From Candidatus Paceibacter sp. (GTDB lineage: Bacteria > Patescibacteriota > Minisyncoccia > Phycocordibacterales > BOKC01): a stretch of DNA of 40,125 bases. Under the pieces are notes generated by a model that saw only the letters and a program-made list of their open reading frames with translations, did no database searches and had not been told where the DNA came from. The position numbers and the translations under genes are program-made. This document shows, piece after piece, positions 23,414 to 31,754 of this stretch; positions within the stretch are counted from its first letter, which is position 1; every line of letters begins with the position of its first letter. The stretch covers positions 1-40,125 of the forward strand of contig DYGD01000006.1 in assembly GCA_020724885.1 (NCBI GenBank). The letters are read 5' to 3'.

Positions 23414-24403
23414 TCAATTTTTTCGACCCAACACTTTTAGCACCGCTTCTTTAACATGTCGGACTTCCATTCCGTAATGATCCAAAAGTTGGTCGGGTAA
23501 ACCGCTTTGGCCAAACTGGTCATCCACTCCGATAAACTCTATCGGCACCGGATAATTTTTTGCCAAACACTCTGAAACAGCGCTTCCCATTCCGCCCCTG
23601 ATCTGGTGTTCTTCAACTGTCACAACCGCCCCGCATTCTTTAGCGAAAGAAATTACGGCTTCTTCGTCCAATGGCTTAATTGTTGAAAGATTAAGAACTT
23701 TAACTGAAATTTCGTTCTCTAATTCTTTGGCAACGACCAGAGCCTTATGAACCAACGCTCCCGTCGCCACAATTCCAACTTGAGGATTTTTACCATCCCA
23801 GAAGATTTGTCCTTTACCTATTTCAAACGGTGTATCAGAAGTCGTAATAATCGGGGTTTTTTCACGAGCCAAACGAATGTAGGTCGGGGAATCAGTTTTC
23901 GCGACCGCAATCGTCGCTTTTTCCGCTTCAATTGAATCGCAAGGCGAAAGCACAACCATTCTCGGCATTACCCGCATAATAGCAATGTCTTCAACTGCCT
24001 GATGCGTTCCGCCATCGGGACCAACGGAAATCCCCGCGTGCGAGCCGGCGATTTTTACCGGTCGGTCGTTATAGCAAATTGTTGTCCGGATTTGCTCCCA
24101 GTTCCGCCCAGGAGAAAACATCGCGTAAGAAGTAATGAAAGGAATTTTTCCCATCGCTGCCATGCCGGAGGCAACCGTAGCCAAGTTCTGCTCGGCAACG
24201 CCAATCTGAACATAGCGTTCCGGAAACTTGTCCCGGAAAAGATGCATCTGGGTTGACTCGGTTAAGTCCGCGCAAAGTCCGACAACTCTTTCGTCATTCT
24301 CCCCTGCTTTGAGCAGTCCTTTTCCAAAACCCTTCCGAATCGGCTCCTGTTCAACTTCTTTACTGAAAATATTAGGATTTAATTTTGACTTTGAATGCAA
24401 CAT
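23414..24403 (-). CDS. Transketolase, C-terminal half
   Basis: With the N-terminal half encoded next to it, this makes a split transketolase. It transfers two-carbon units in the non-oxidative pentose-phosphate pathway. The product has 329 aa and contains the pyrimidine-binding domain (IQIGVAEQNLATVASGMAAMGK near residue 66 with the catalytic Glu, FITSYAMFSPGRNWEQIRT, GSHAGISVGPDGGTHQAVEDIAIMR) and the C-terminal regulatory-like domain (LNLSTIKPLDEEAVISFAKEC, TVEEHQIRGGMGSAV). 1-deoxyxylulose-5-phosphate synthase halves look similar, but the companion subunit fits transketolase. Confidence 0.93.
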   Translation of the reverse strand: MLHSKSKLNPNIFSKEVEQEPIRKGFGKGLLKAGENDERVVGLCADLTESTQMHLFRDKFPERYVQIGVAEQNLATVASGMAAMGKIPFITSYAMFSPGRNWEQIRTTICYNDRPVKIAGSHAGISVGPDGGTHQAVEDIAIMRVMPRMVVLSPCDSIEAEKATIAVAKTDSPTYIRLAREKTPIITTSDTPFEIGKGQIFWDGKNPQVGIVATGALVHKALVVAKELENEISVKVLNLSTIKPLDEEAVISFAKECGAVVTVEEHQIRGGMGSAVSECLAKNYPVPIEFIGVDDQFGQSGLPDQLLDHYGMEVRHVKEAVLKVLGRKN

Positions 24404-24468
24404 AATTTATTTCAAAACCCTTTCATTTTTCTAATTTTATCTAAATTCTATTCTCTATAATCTAATTT

Positions 24469-25341
24469 CTATTCATGCTCGCTTTTTACTTTACCACCAA
24501 AGGTTCGCAGTTCTTTTAAAGCCATCTCGGCTTCTTCTTTGCCCGGCGGTTTGCCGTGCCATTCAAATTTTCTTTCAAATTCTCTGACTCCTTTTCCAGG
24601 AATCGTTCTAGCTAAAATAACCGACGGCTTGTTGAAAACAACTTTCGCTTCATTTATAGCATTATTAATCTCCTCAAAATTATGCCCATCTATTTCAATT
24701 ACGTGCCAATTCCATGATTCCCATTTAGCCACTAAAGATTCCAAAGGCATTATATCTTCCGTAAAACCATCAATTTGAATATTGTTTCTGTCTACTATGG
24801 CAATTAAGTTATAAAGTCTTTCTTTCGCCGCAAGCATTGCCCCCTCCCAAGAATTTCCAGCGTCTAATTCGCCGTCAGACATTAAGCAATAAAAAAAACG
24901 GCCGGAAGAATTTGCGTGATCCATTCTATCGGCAATCGCCATACCGACTGCCTGCGAAAGTCCGGACCCTAAAGGGCCAGAGCTTGTTTCAAGCATAGGC
25001 AAATATTCGCGATGCGGATGACCTTGAAGCCGGCTTCCAAATTTTCTTAAAGTTTTTAACTCTTCCACGGAAAAATATCCGGCATGAGCCATTGTCGCGT
25101 AAAGAACCGGACAAATATGCCCGTTTGAAAGAACAACTCTATCCCTGTCTTCCCATTCGGGATTTTTAGGATCATGTTTCAAAGCGTGAAAATAGAGAGT
25201 CGTAAAAACATCGGCCATGCCCAAAGGGCCAGCGGTGTGTCCGGAACCAGCTTCCAAAAGCATCTCAATTATTGATTGCCTGATATTATTGGCAATCCCC
25301 GCTAGTTCGTCTTTTTTCTGGTCGGTTAGTTTGTGGGACAT
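24469..25341 (-). CDS. Transketolase, N-terminal half
   Basis: Thiamine-diphosphate binding half, 290 aa. ThDP/Mg signature near residue 150: SDGELDAGNSWEGAMLAAKERLYNLIAIVDRNN (usual GDG is SDG here). Early motifs are EAGSGHTAGPLGMADVFTTLYFHAL, LSNGHICPVLYATMAHAGYF and GPLGSGLSQAVGMAIADRMD. It lies 65 bp before the C-terminal half on the same strand, so the two are co-transcribed. Split transketolases are widespread in archaea and some bacteria. Confidence 0.94.
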   Translation of the reverse strand: MSHKLTDQKKDELAGIANNIRQSIIEMLLEAGSGHTAGPLGMADVFTTLYFHALKHDPKNPEWEDRDRVVLSNGHICPVLYATMAHAGYFSVEELKTLRKFGSRLQGHPHREYLPMLETSSGPLGSGLSQAVGMAIADRMDHANSSGRFFYCLMSDGELDAGNSWEGAMLAAKERLYNLIAIVDRNNIQIDGFTEDIMPLESLVAKWESWNWHVIEIDGHNFEEINNAINEAKVVFNKPSVILARTIPGKGVREFERKFEWHGKPPGKEEAEMALKELRTFGGKVKSEHE

Positions 25342-25367
25342 GTAACTAGATGTTAGATAGTTAGGTT

Positions 25368-25793
25368 TTAGTTATCAGAGGGGCTCCAGATACCTCCTTC
25401 TACATCTCCAAAATTAGGATCGTTCAACAAAAGAATAAATTCTTCTAACTGTTCCCTACGAAGATTCGCTTCTATTCTTTTAGGCTCTTCTGACTTAACG
25501 TTTATCACGAGAAAGCCTTTATTTATTCCAAAACACAAAAATTCAACACTAAAATCACGGCTTCTCAAGTTTTCGTCGGGAAAGGTTTTATAGATAAACT
25601 CTTGTATTGCTAGGCTAATCTTTCCTTTATCAATCGGATTTTCTGTTTTTAAAACAGGTGGGAAATCTTCTGGAGTATTGCCTTTCTCAAAACTTATATC
25701 TCTTTTTTTAGATTCATCACTTTCTCCTAAATTTTCAAATCTATTTTTCATATGAAATATTTTTTTAACTTTATAACTACTAAATTCTAACAT
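25368..25793 (-). CDS. Hypothetical protein in the pentose-phosphate cluster
   Basis: The product has 141 aa from ATG 25793 (an internal ATG at 25751 is also possible). No family is recognised. It is acidic and polar at the N-terminus (RFENLGESDESKKRD), with an alpha/beta-looking core (ISLAIQEFIYKTFPDENLRSRDFSVEFLCFGINKGFLVINV) and the end DPNFGDVEGGIWSPSDN. The start codon lies within a base or two of the rpe stop, so it is translationally coupled or at least co-transcribed with rpe and tkt. Confidence 0.6.
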   Translation of the reverse strand: MLEFSSYKVKKIFHMKNRFENLGESDESKKRDISFEKGNTPEDFPPVLKTENPIDKGKISLAIQEFIYKTFPDENLRSRDFSVEFLCFGINKGFLVINVKSEEPKRIEANLRREQLEEFILLLNDPNFGDVEGGIWSPSDN

Positions 25794-25794
25794 A

Positions 25795-26496
25795 CTAGGT
25801 TCCAACTTTCCTTAATTCTTCTATAGTATTTTTTATATTATCACTTTCAAAGATTGCCGAGCCGGAGACCAGACGAGTGGCGCCGGCTTCTACCAATAGC
25901 GGAGCGGATTCCAAGTTAACTCCGCCGTCAACACTCACAACTGCTTCGGGAAATTTTTCTTTAAGTTCTCTGATTTTTAAAATTACCCTTTCATCAAACG
26001 GCTCTCCTTGAAAACCAATTTGAGCTATACCCATAAACTGCACAAAATCCAATTCAGAAACAAAAGGATAAATCTGGTCGTTCTCCGTATCAATATCAAG
26101 CGCCAAGCCAAGCCCAATGTAAAGCGCTGAATCCTTTGAAACCAACCGGCTTCTAAAATCTTTTATCAACGAACCAATATTGTCTGTTGATTCAATATGA
26201 AAAATTATTCTTTTGGCGCCGGCAATAACCCAGTCAAACCAGACATCTTCCGGCCTTTTAATCATCAAGTCAACCTCAAAATCAATCTGATCCCAAAAAG
26301 GAAATTCTTTTTCTTCCTTTTTAATTGCGACAAAATCCGTGTCTTCAGAATTTAAATACGGCCAAGACGGTTTAGGTGTCAATTTCCCATCCATCACATC
26401 AATCTGCACCAAAGGAGCGAGTCCTACGACTTGAGACATTTTGTCCTTTAAATCGTGAAAATCTTTGGGAATGATTGCTGGAATTATTTCAACCAT
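25795..26496 (-). CDS. rpe: Ribulose-phosphate 3-epimerase
   Basis: Interconverts ribulose-5-P and xylulose-5-P; TIM barrel, 233 aa from ATG 26496 (MVEIIPAIIPKDF). Signatures: VQIDVMDGKLTPKPSWP near residue 33 (metal-binding D-x-MDG), FEVDLMIKRPEDVW, IIFHIESTD, and VVSVDGGVNLESAPLLVEAGATRLVSGSAIFES near 185-215. It is somewhat divergent: the usual H of DLHLM is replaced in FEVDLMI. It is part of the tkt-rpe-rpiB cluster. Confidence 0.9.
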   Translation of the reverse strand: MVEIIPAIIPKDFHDLKDKMSQVVGLAPLVQIDVMDGKLTPKPSWPYLNSEDTDFVAIKKEEKEFPFWDQIDFEVDLMIKRPEDVWFDWVIAGAKRIIFHIESTDNIGSLIKDFRSRLVSKDSALYIGLGLALDIDTENDQIYPFVSELDFVQFMGIAQIGFQGEPFDERVILKIRELKEKFPEAVVSVDGGVNLESAPLLVEAGATRLVSGSAIFESDNIKNTIEELRKVGT

Positions 26497-26582
26497 AATT
26501 TTTGATTGTGGCATAATGTGAATAAATACTTGACATTCTTTTTGGTTTTGATAGTATGGACTCACAAATGGCTTCGGCCCGA

Positions 26583-26648
26583 CTCCACCGTAAGGTGGAG
26601 GAAATAAACAAGAAACTCAAGGCAACAATGCCTTGAGTTTCTTGTTTA
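26583..26648 (-). terminator. Hairpins overlapping the 3' end of rpiB-pemK
   Basis: A 20-bp perfect stem (26605-26624 with 26629-26648, 4-nt loop) contains the last ten codons and the stop (26617-26619) of the fusion gene. A second stem, CTCCACC-gtaa-GGTGGAG (26583-26600), follows. The T-run is weak, so it could equally protect the 3' end or attenuate read-through into rpe. Confidence 0.55.
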
Positions 26649-27477
26649 ACTGCTGAAATTCTTCATCTTTCATCGTTCCAATATGGCGACTTAATCTCCT
26701 AGCATCAATGAGGCGGACTTGAGATAAAATAGCAACACTTGTTGTGTTTTCATCAAAGGGAAAGGCAAAGTAATATTTACTTCTTTTTTCAGTCTTAGAC
26801 AGAGGAACAGCTAAAAAAATTTCGTTGTTAAATTTCCGAATAATAACCACTGGTCGCAGAAAATCTTCGCCTTGGCCATCCTGCTCAAATCCCACATTAG
26901 CTCCCACATAACAAAACCAGATTTCTCTTTCATGAAAAAAAGGACGTCTCTCAATGGAATGAATATTTTTCTTTTTTAAATTCCAACTATCAAAATCTTT
27001 AGAGGAATCTGAGTCAATTACCGACTTATTAACCAGAAATTCCAACTTCTCCAGTCTACGCTTATGCCGCTCATCTTTTGAGAAATCGGTTTCCAGCCAC
27101 AACTTCACCGCTTCAATTGCTTCTGTCTCTTTGAGAAAACGCGCGCCAAGCGAGAGAATATTTGCGTTGTTATGCTCCCGAGAAAGTGTCACTATATCTA
27201 AACTGCTCCCGTAAAAAACTACGGCGCGAACGTTTGTAAATCTATTGGCGCAAATTGCTTCGCCTTGTCCAGAGCCACCAAAAATTATGCCTCGACTGTT
27301 TTCCGGATTTTCCGAAACTGCTTTGGCTACTGGAGCTATGTAGTCGGGATAATCGTCTTCCGGGTTTAATTCAAAAGCGCCTTTATCTTCCACTTCATAA
27401 CCCCCAGCCAAAAGAAATTTTTTAATTTCCTCCTTTAATTCAAACCCTGCGTGGTCGGCGCCTAAAAATACTTTCAT
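26617..27477 (-). CDS. rpiB: Ribose-5-phosphate isomerase B fused to a PemK/MazF-like domain
   Basis: The product has 286 aa in one uninterrupted frame. Residues 1-150 are RpiB: MKVFLGADHAGFELKEEIKKFL, GIIFGGSGQGEAICANRFTNVRAVVFYG (active-site region, here with GSGQG where Cys is often GTG/CGSG), and REHNNANILSLGARFL. Residues about 165-286 match the PemK/MazF toxin fold: FHEREIWFCYVGANVGFEQDGQGEDFLRPVVIIRKFNNEIFLAVPLS, then SVAILSQVRLIDARRLSRHIGTM. The junction is a charged linker (SVIDSDSSKDFDSWNLKKK). The RpiB part fits its position in the pentose-phosphate cluster. Whether the PemK-like domain is an active RNase is unknown; no antitoxin gene is adjacent. Confidence 0.88.
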   Translation of the reverse strand: MKVFLGADHAGFELKEEIKKFLLAGGYEVEDKGAFELNPEDDYPDYIAPVAKAVSENPENSRGIIFGGSGQGEAICANRFTNVRAVVFYGSSLDIVTLSREHNNANILSLGARFLKETEAIEAVKLWLETDFSKDERHKRRLEKLEFLVNKSVIDSDSSKDFDSWNLKKKNIHSIERRPFFHEREIWFCYVGANVGFEQDGQGEDFLRPVVIIRKFNNEIFLAVPLSKTEKRSKYYFAFPFDENTTSVAILSQVRLIDARRLSRHIGTMKDEEFQQLNKKLKALLP

Positions 27478-27591
27478 GAAAAATTAGGTAATAATAAAAT
27501 GGAAAAATTTTTGTTATCTTGTAAATCTCACTAACAAGATCTATAGCTTTCTGCCAAACAGTCCAATCTTTATGATCCCGCATCATTATTA

Positions 27592-28623
27592 TTACTTATT
27601 TACTGCTTGTCCCGCTTTAATCACATGCTCTACCAGAGTATGAGTATACCCCGCCTCATTGTCATACCAAGTCATCACCTTCACCAGATTACCATCAATA
27701 ACTCTGGTAAGTTCAAGGTCGGCAATAGAGCCATATTTGCTTCCTAAAATATCAGAAGAAACGAGCGGGTCGCGGGTAACGGCAAAAATTCCCCGCCATC
27801 TGTCTTCTTTGGAAGCATCCTCTAAAATTTTATTTACCTCTTCAACTGTTGTGTCTCTTTTGGCGATGAAAGTGATATCGGCAATAGAGCCGGCTAAGAC
27901 CGGAACTCTTAGAGAAATTCCATCAAATTTTCCTTCCAATTCTTTTATAACCTTTGTTGTCGCCTTAGCCGCGCCGGTGGAAGTCGGAATAATATTTTGT
28001 CCGGACGCTCTGCCGAGCCGAGGGTTTTTTGCGTTCGGACCGTCAACAACCGACTGACTGGCCGTTACGCCATGCACCGTGCTCAAAATTGCTTTTTCAA
28101 TTCCCAACTTTTTATTCAAGATTTGTACAACCGGACTGCCAGCATTAGTAGTGCAAGAAGCGTTTGAAGTGATATTGCAGGTTTTTAAACTTTCTTCATT
28201 TATACCCATCAAAACGGTCGCTTGCCCTTCGCCTGCTTCATCTTTGGCAGGGGCAGTGATCACCACGCGTCTGGCACCAGCTTCCAAGTGCACTTTAGCT
28301 GATTCAAACTTGGTGAATGCACCAGTGGATTCGACTACCACATCAATGTCCAAATCCTTCCAAGGCAAAGCCATCGGGTCCTTTTCGCTGAAGAAAAAAA
28401 ACTTTTTGCCATCAACGATCAGAGATTTACCGCCGTCACCGACTTCAACTTTAAAATCGCTCTTGCCATAAACCGTGTCGTACCGCAAAAGGTAGGCAAT
28501 ATTTTCAACATCGCCAAGGTCGTTTATCGCAACTATATCCAACTCATCACGCTGGCGAGCCGCCTTAATAAAGGCCCTACCGATTCTCCCAGCGCCATTA
28601 ACAGCAATTTTTATTTTTTTCAT
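27592..28623 (-). CDS. gap: Glyceraldehyde-3-phosphate dehydrogenase, type I
   Basis: Glycolytic oxidation/phosphorylation of GAP. The product has 343 aa, full length. NAD-binding N-terminus IKIAVNGAGRIGRAF; catalytic NASCTTNAGSPVVQIL near residue 158 (active Cys); STVHGVTASQSVVDGP with catalytic His; GAAKATTKVI; C-terminal WYDNEAGYTHTLVEHV. It directly follows nrdJ (14 bp) and precedes rpiB-pemK on the same strand. Confidence 0.97.
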   Translation of the reverse strand: MKKIKIAVNGAGRIGRAFIKAARQRDELDIVAINDLGDVENIAYLLRYDTVYGKSDFKVEVGDGGKSLIVDGKKFFFFSEKDPMALPWKDLDIDVVVESTGAFTKFESAKVHLEAGARRVVITAPAKDEAGEGQATVLMGINEESLKTCNITSNASCTTNAGSPVVQILNKKLGIEKAILSTVHGVTASQSVVDGPNAKNPRLGRASGQNIIPTSTGAAKATTKVIKELEGKFDGISLRVPVLAGSIADITFIAKRDTTVEEVNKILEDASKEDRWRGIFAVTRDPLVSSDILGSKYGSIADLELTRVIDGNLVKVMTWYDNEAGYTHTLVEHVIKAGQAVNK

Positions 28624-28637
28624 TTAAAATCCAATTT

Positions 28638-30995
28638 TTAACTCTTTGTGGCCGCGGGTACGACCTGAACCAGTTCGTCTACCTCGCAAACTCCGGCAAC
28701 ACAAGCCAATTCTTTTTTGGCTTCGGTTTCATCCTGTTTTTCATAAGTCATAATTTTTGAGAAATCTATGTGCTCCATCCGAGCCGCCATATCTTTATAT
28801 ATCTTCTCGTCTATTTCTTCAAAAGGCGCCAATTGATAAACATGGTTGTCCCGTGGCAAGAAAGACAGACCGCCAATCATGTCCCAGTTTTTATAAAGCC
28901 AGTTTGCGACTTCAATCCATTCGTTTTCGCCAATAGAAACCGTCACCGAAGGATTGTGTTCGGTGTAATTTTCTTTCACCAACTTCCAATACTCCAATTG
29001 TTCTATAGCGGATAAATCATTTTTGAAAATATGCGAACCGGCAGGCGACTTCACCGGAAACTCAAACACGTAAGTATAAGCACTCTCCATTGTCTGTCCG
29101 ACCTCTGGCTTGTAGGGCACACCTTGGTCGCGCAACATTTTGAAGAGAGAGTCGGTGGCAGAGATCCTGATCCGTCTGATGTAATATTTTGAGTGTCTCG
29201 GGTGCATACCAGAAGAGCAATCAACCATCTGCGACAAAGTTCCTGATGGCTTAACGCAGGTGATACAGGTTGAGGCATTGATGCCAAATTTCTTGGCATA
29301 CTGTCGATTGATTTTTATTGACTCATTCCTCAATACTTTCAAAACCTTTTCGTCTCTCAAAGACGGGCAGTCCCAATGGCCGGTGATTGATACACCGAGT
29401 AATCTTTCCGATTCACAATTCTCTTTCCACTTCTTAGAGATGTATGGAAAATTAGTGAGAGTTGACTGGTATGTCCCCAAAATGGTAGCCAACCTCATCT
29501 TTTTCAGGAGTGTTTCAAGGTTGTCTTCTTTTCTGGCAACAATTTCCGAAAGATTGCAAAACTGCTTTGATTGCAAAATAATCTCGCCACAAGGATTGGT
29601 CCCGATTGAGCCAATAATATTCCCGCCTTGGCTGTCAAAATAACCTTCCGGACTCTCTTTCAGCACCTTAATCCTCCTTTCTGGTAGGGTTTTAGCTAAT
29701 GAACCTCTATTGAAAATCCCTCGCTCGCCACTTCCGGACTTCATAAGCGCAATCCATTCTTCCAAAAACTCGGTGCTGGTTGGCTTATTGGTATAAACCG
29801 CCGAATTATTAGCCAAACTTCTTTGGGGTTCAGTGATATAGAACTGGCCTTTTTTGGCGTCGCGAATCTCTTGATCGTCAAAATCAGAAAGAGAAATCAT
29901 GGCACTTCTTCTGACGCCACCGGAAACCACACAATCGCCGATCATACATATAATATCGTGAACGTCTATATTTGAAAGTCGCTTTCCTTGTTTCTTCAGC
30001 ATTTTGTCGCGGGTAAAACTAAGGAGTCGCTTCAAAGGTTCCGGGCCGGAGGCCTTGCCACCCATTGTTTTGAGACGTTCACCGGCCGGACGGATTTTTG
30101 AATAATCAAATTCAATATCATTCCCTTCCGCCCATGTCTTCATTCCCAAAACAAAAGCATTGCACCACCCCTCTTTGCTGTCTTCTATCGTATGGACCGG
30201 CAAGCTTTTGCCGGTTTGAATTTTTATCTGCGGAAATTTTTGGACATTCTGACTTTCAGCCGACCAACCAACTCCAGTGCCACACATTGACACATACATT
30301 ATCTCGGTTAAATCCTGAAAATTTTCCGGCGCAATGTAAGAACAATTATACGCACAAACGTTTGTGGAGCGAGCCGCCTTGCCGGAAAATTGCAAAAGTC
30401 GCATTGACGGCATCGCTTGATGTTCCAGAATACCTTCTCGGATTTCCTGATATTCATTCTTGCTTAATTTGTTGCCAAGATTTTCTTTCATAAAATCAAC
30501 ATAGCGATCAACAGTTTCAATCCAGGTTTCTCTTCTTTGTTCCGATTCAATCCAACGAGCATAAGTTCTGTAATAAACAAATTCTGCCAAAGAGTTTTTA
30601 AAATATTTTTTACTTTCCGCCGCAAGTTTCCTGACCTTCTCTGGAACTTGCATACCAACCATTCTCATTTTATTTCTTTGCTCGCGATAGAGAATATATG
30701 ATTTGGCTGTGGCAATATATTCGGAAAGCATTAATTCCTTTTCAACGGAATTTTGGATTCCTTCAACTGTTGGCAGAAAGTTCGGATGTTTTTTTGAAAT
30801 TCTGACTAGATCAGCCAGAACTTTGTTGGCAACAATTTGCGCTTCTTCTAAAGATCCCTCTCCGGTCGCCAACATTGCTTTGTGAATCGCATTTGAAACT
30901 CTATCAATGTCAAAATCTACGACTTCGCCGCTTCTCTTTTGAACTTTTTTTATAAGATTCGACCTTTTACCCTTCGGTTTTGCAGTTTTTACCAT
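28638..30995 (-). CDS. nrdJ: Adenosylcobalamin-dependent (class II) ribonucleoside-triphosphate reductase
   Basis: Makes deoxyribonucleotides using a cobalamin-derived radical. The product has 785 aa. An N-terminal ATP-cone-like part (VQKRSGEVVDFDIDRVSNAIHKAML) precedes the barrel. Redox cysteines: NVCAYNCSY near 215, thiyl-radical loop GTNPCGEIILQSKQFCNLSEI near 465, and C-terminal pair CVAGVC near 769 for external reduction. SMCGTGVGWSAESQNV and FNRGSLAKTLPERR are typical of the Lactobacillus-type monomeric enzyme. GGAAAG lies 7 nt before the ATG. No intein or nrdB/nrdD is present. Cobalamin must be salvaged, since no B12 genes are in view. Confidence 0.93.
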   Translation of the reverse strand: MVKTAKPKGKRSNLIKKVQKRSGEVVDFDIDRVSNAIHKAMLATGEGSLEEAQIVANKVLADLVRISKKHPNFLPTVEGIQNSVEKELMLSEYIATAKSYILYREQRNKMRMVGMQVPEKVRKLAAESKKYFKNSLAEFVYYRTYARWIESEQRRETWIETVDRYVDFMKENLGNKLSKNEYQEIREGILEHQAMPSMRLLQFSGKAARSTNVCAYNCSYIAPENFQDLTEIMYVSMCGTGVGWSAESQNVQKFPQIKIQTGKSLPVHTIEDSKEGWCNAFVLGMKTWAEGNDIEFDYSKIRPAGERLKTMGGKASGPEPLKRLLSFTRDKMLKKQGKRLSNIDVHDIICMIGDCVVSGGVRRSAMISLSDFDDQEIRDAKKGQFYITEPQRSLANNSAVYTNKPTSTEFLEEWIALMKSGSGERGIFNRGSLAKTLPERRIKVLKESPEGYFDSQGGNIIGSIGTNPCGEIILQSKQFCNLSEIVARKEDNLETLLKKMRLATILGTYQSTLTNFPYISKKWKENCESERLLGVSITGHWDCPSLRDEKVLKVLRNESIKINRQYAKKFGINASTCITCVKPSGTLSQMVDCSSGMHPRHSKYYIRRIRISATDSLFKMLRDQGVPYKPEVGQTMESAYTYVFEFPVKSPAGSHIFKNDLSAIEQLEYWKLVKENYTEHNPSVTVSIGENEWIEVANWLYKNWDMIGGLSFLPRDNHVYQLAPFEEIDEKIYKDMAARMEHIDFSKIMTYEKQDETEAKKELACVAGVCEVDELVQVVPAATKS

Positions 30996-31228
30996 ATTGC
31001 TTTCCTGTTTAGATTAATAAAATATTTTGCCAATACATTTTACCCCAAAAAAGTTTTCCACAGAACACAAAAAAGCTGTTTTTTACGACTCAATGAAATA
31101 AAACAATGCTCTTGTAAAGACAGATCGAGTCCGCCCTCAAAATACATTGGAAAATAAGAGCCACTGACCCTTACTTTCCGAGGGAAAAAACGTCAAACTG
31201 AAAGCTAGGCGGTTAATTGTGGAAAACT

Positions 31229-31726
31229 TTAGTTGAGTTGAACTGTTTCGCCATCTTTAATTCTGTTTTTTCCCAAAAATCCGGCATTGACTTCCAACAC
31301 ATAGAGCGCCGGTGAAGAGGGGTAAAAAACTTGCGGATAAGTATCAGGCGACACCGAGCGACTTGAATTAATTATCTTTAATTCTTCATCTAGCCAGACA
31401 ATATCAATAGGAAAATTCATTTCTTTCATCCAGATTCCGTGCCAACCAGGTTCATCAAATATAAAAAAGAGTCCCGTATTTTCGTTAAGACCTTCTCGAC
31501 CGGACAGACCGCGCGCGCGAAGTTCTGGGGAGTCGGCAATTTCCAATCTGATAGTTGCGCCGTTATCAAACAACAACTCGGTAAAGGAATTTTGGAAATT
31601 TTCTTTCTGGTTCTCAACTCCCAATAAAGAGTTTTCCCATCGCCAGACAAAAAACATAAAGATCAGAAATAACAGAATTACCAGCAGTGCGGTGAGGATT
31701 TTGTTTTTTTTGTATTTATTCGCCAC
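31229..31726 (-). CDS. Membrane-anchored DUF192 protein
   Basis: The product has 165 aa. One N-terminal membrane helix (ILTALLVILLFLIFMFFVW) is followed by a DUF192 domain at about 55-165: LEIADSPELRARGLSGREGLNENTGLFFIFDEPGWHGIWMKEMNFPIDIVWLDE. The W-MK-M-x-F-PIDIV-x-LD signature is clear. The biochemical function of DUF192 is not established. The 233 bp upstream of it (30996-31228, leader of nrdJ on the other side) shows no gene and no RNA family recognised. Confidence 0.88.
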   Translation of the reverse strand: MANKYKKNKILTALLVILLFLIFMFFVWRWENSLLGVENQKENFQNSFTELLFDNGATIRLEIADSPELRARGLSGREGLNENTGLFFIFDEPGWHGIWMKEMNFPIDIVWLDEELKIINSSRSVSPDTYPQVFYPSSPALYVLEVNAGFLGKNRIKDGETVQLN

Positions 31727-31754
31727 GATTTTGAATTTTTATTAAAATTTTATC

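Noticed and set aside
26617-27477. Frameshift or two separate genes instead of an rpiB-pemK fusion
   Set aside because: The frame is continuous through the linker, and no start codon with signals is evident at the domain junction.
28638-30995. Intein in the ribonucleotide reductase
   Set aside because: The 785-aa length is explained by an N-terminal ATP-cone-like part and normal insertions; no intein splice motifs interrupt the conserved blocks.
30996-31228. A riboswitch (for example cobalamin) or other known RNA upstream of nrdJ
   Set aside because: No B12-box-like motif or long conserved stems could be recognised, and the gene has a short leader with its own GGAAAG site.
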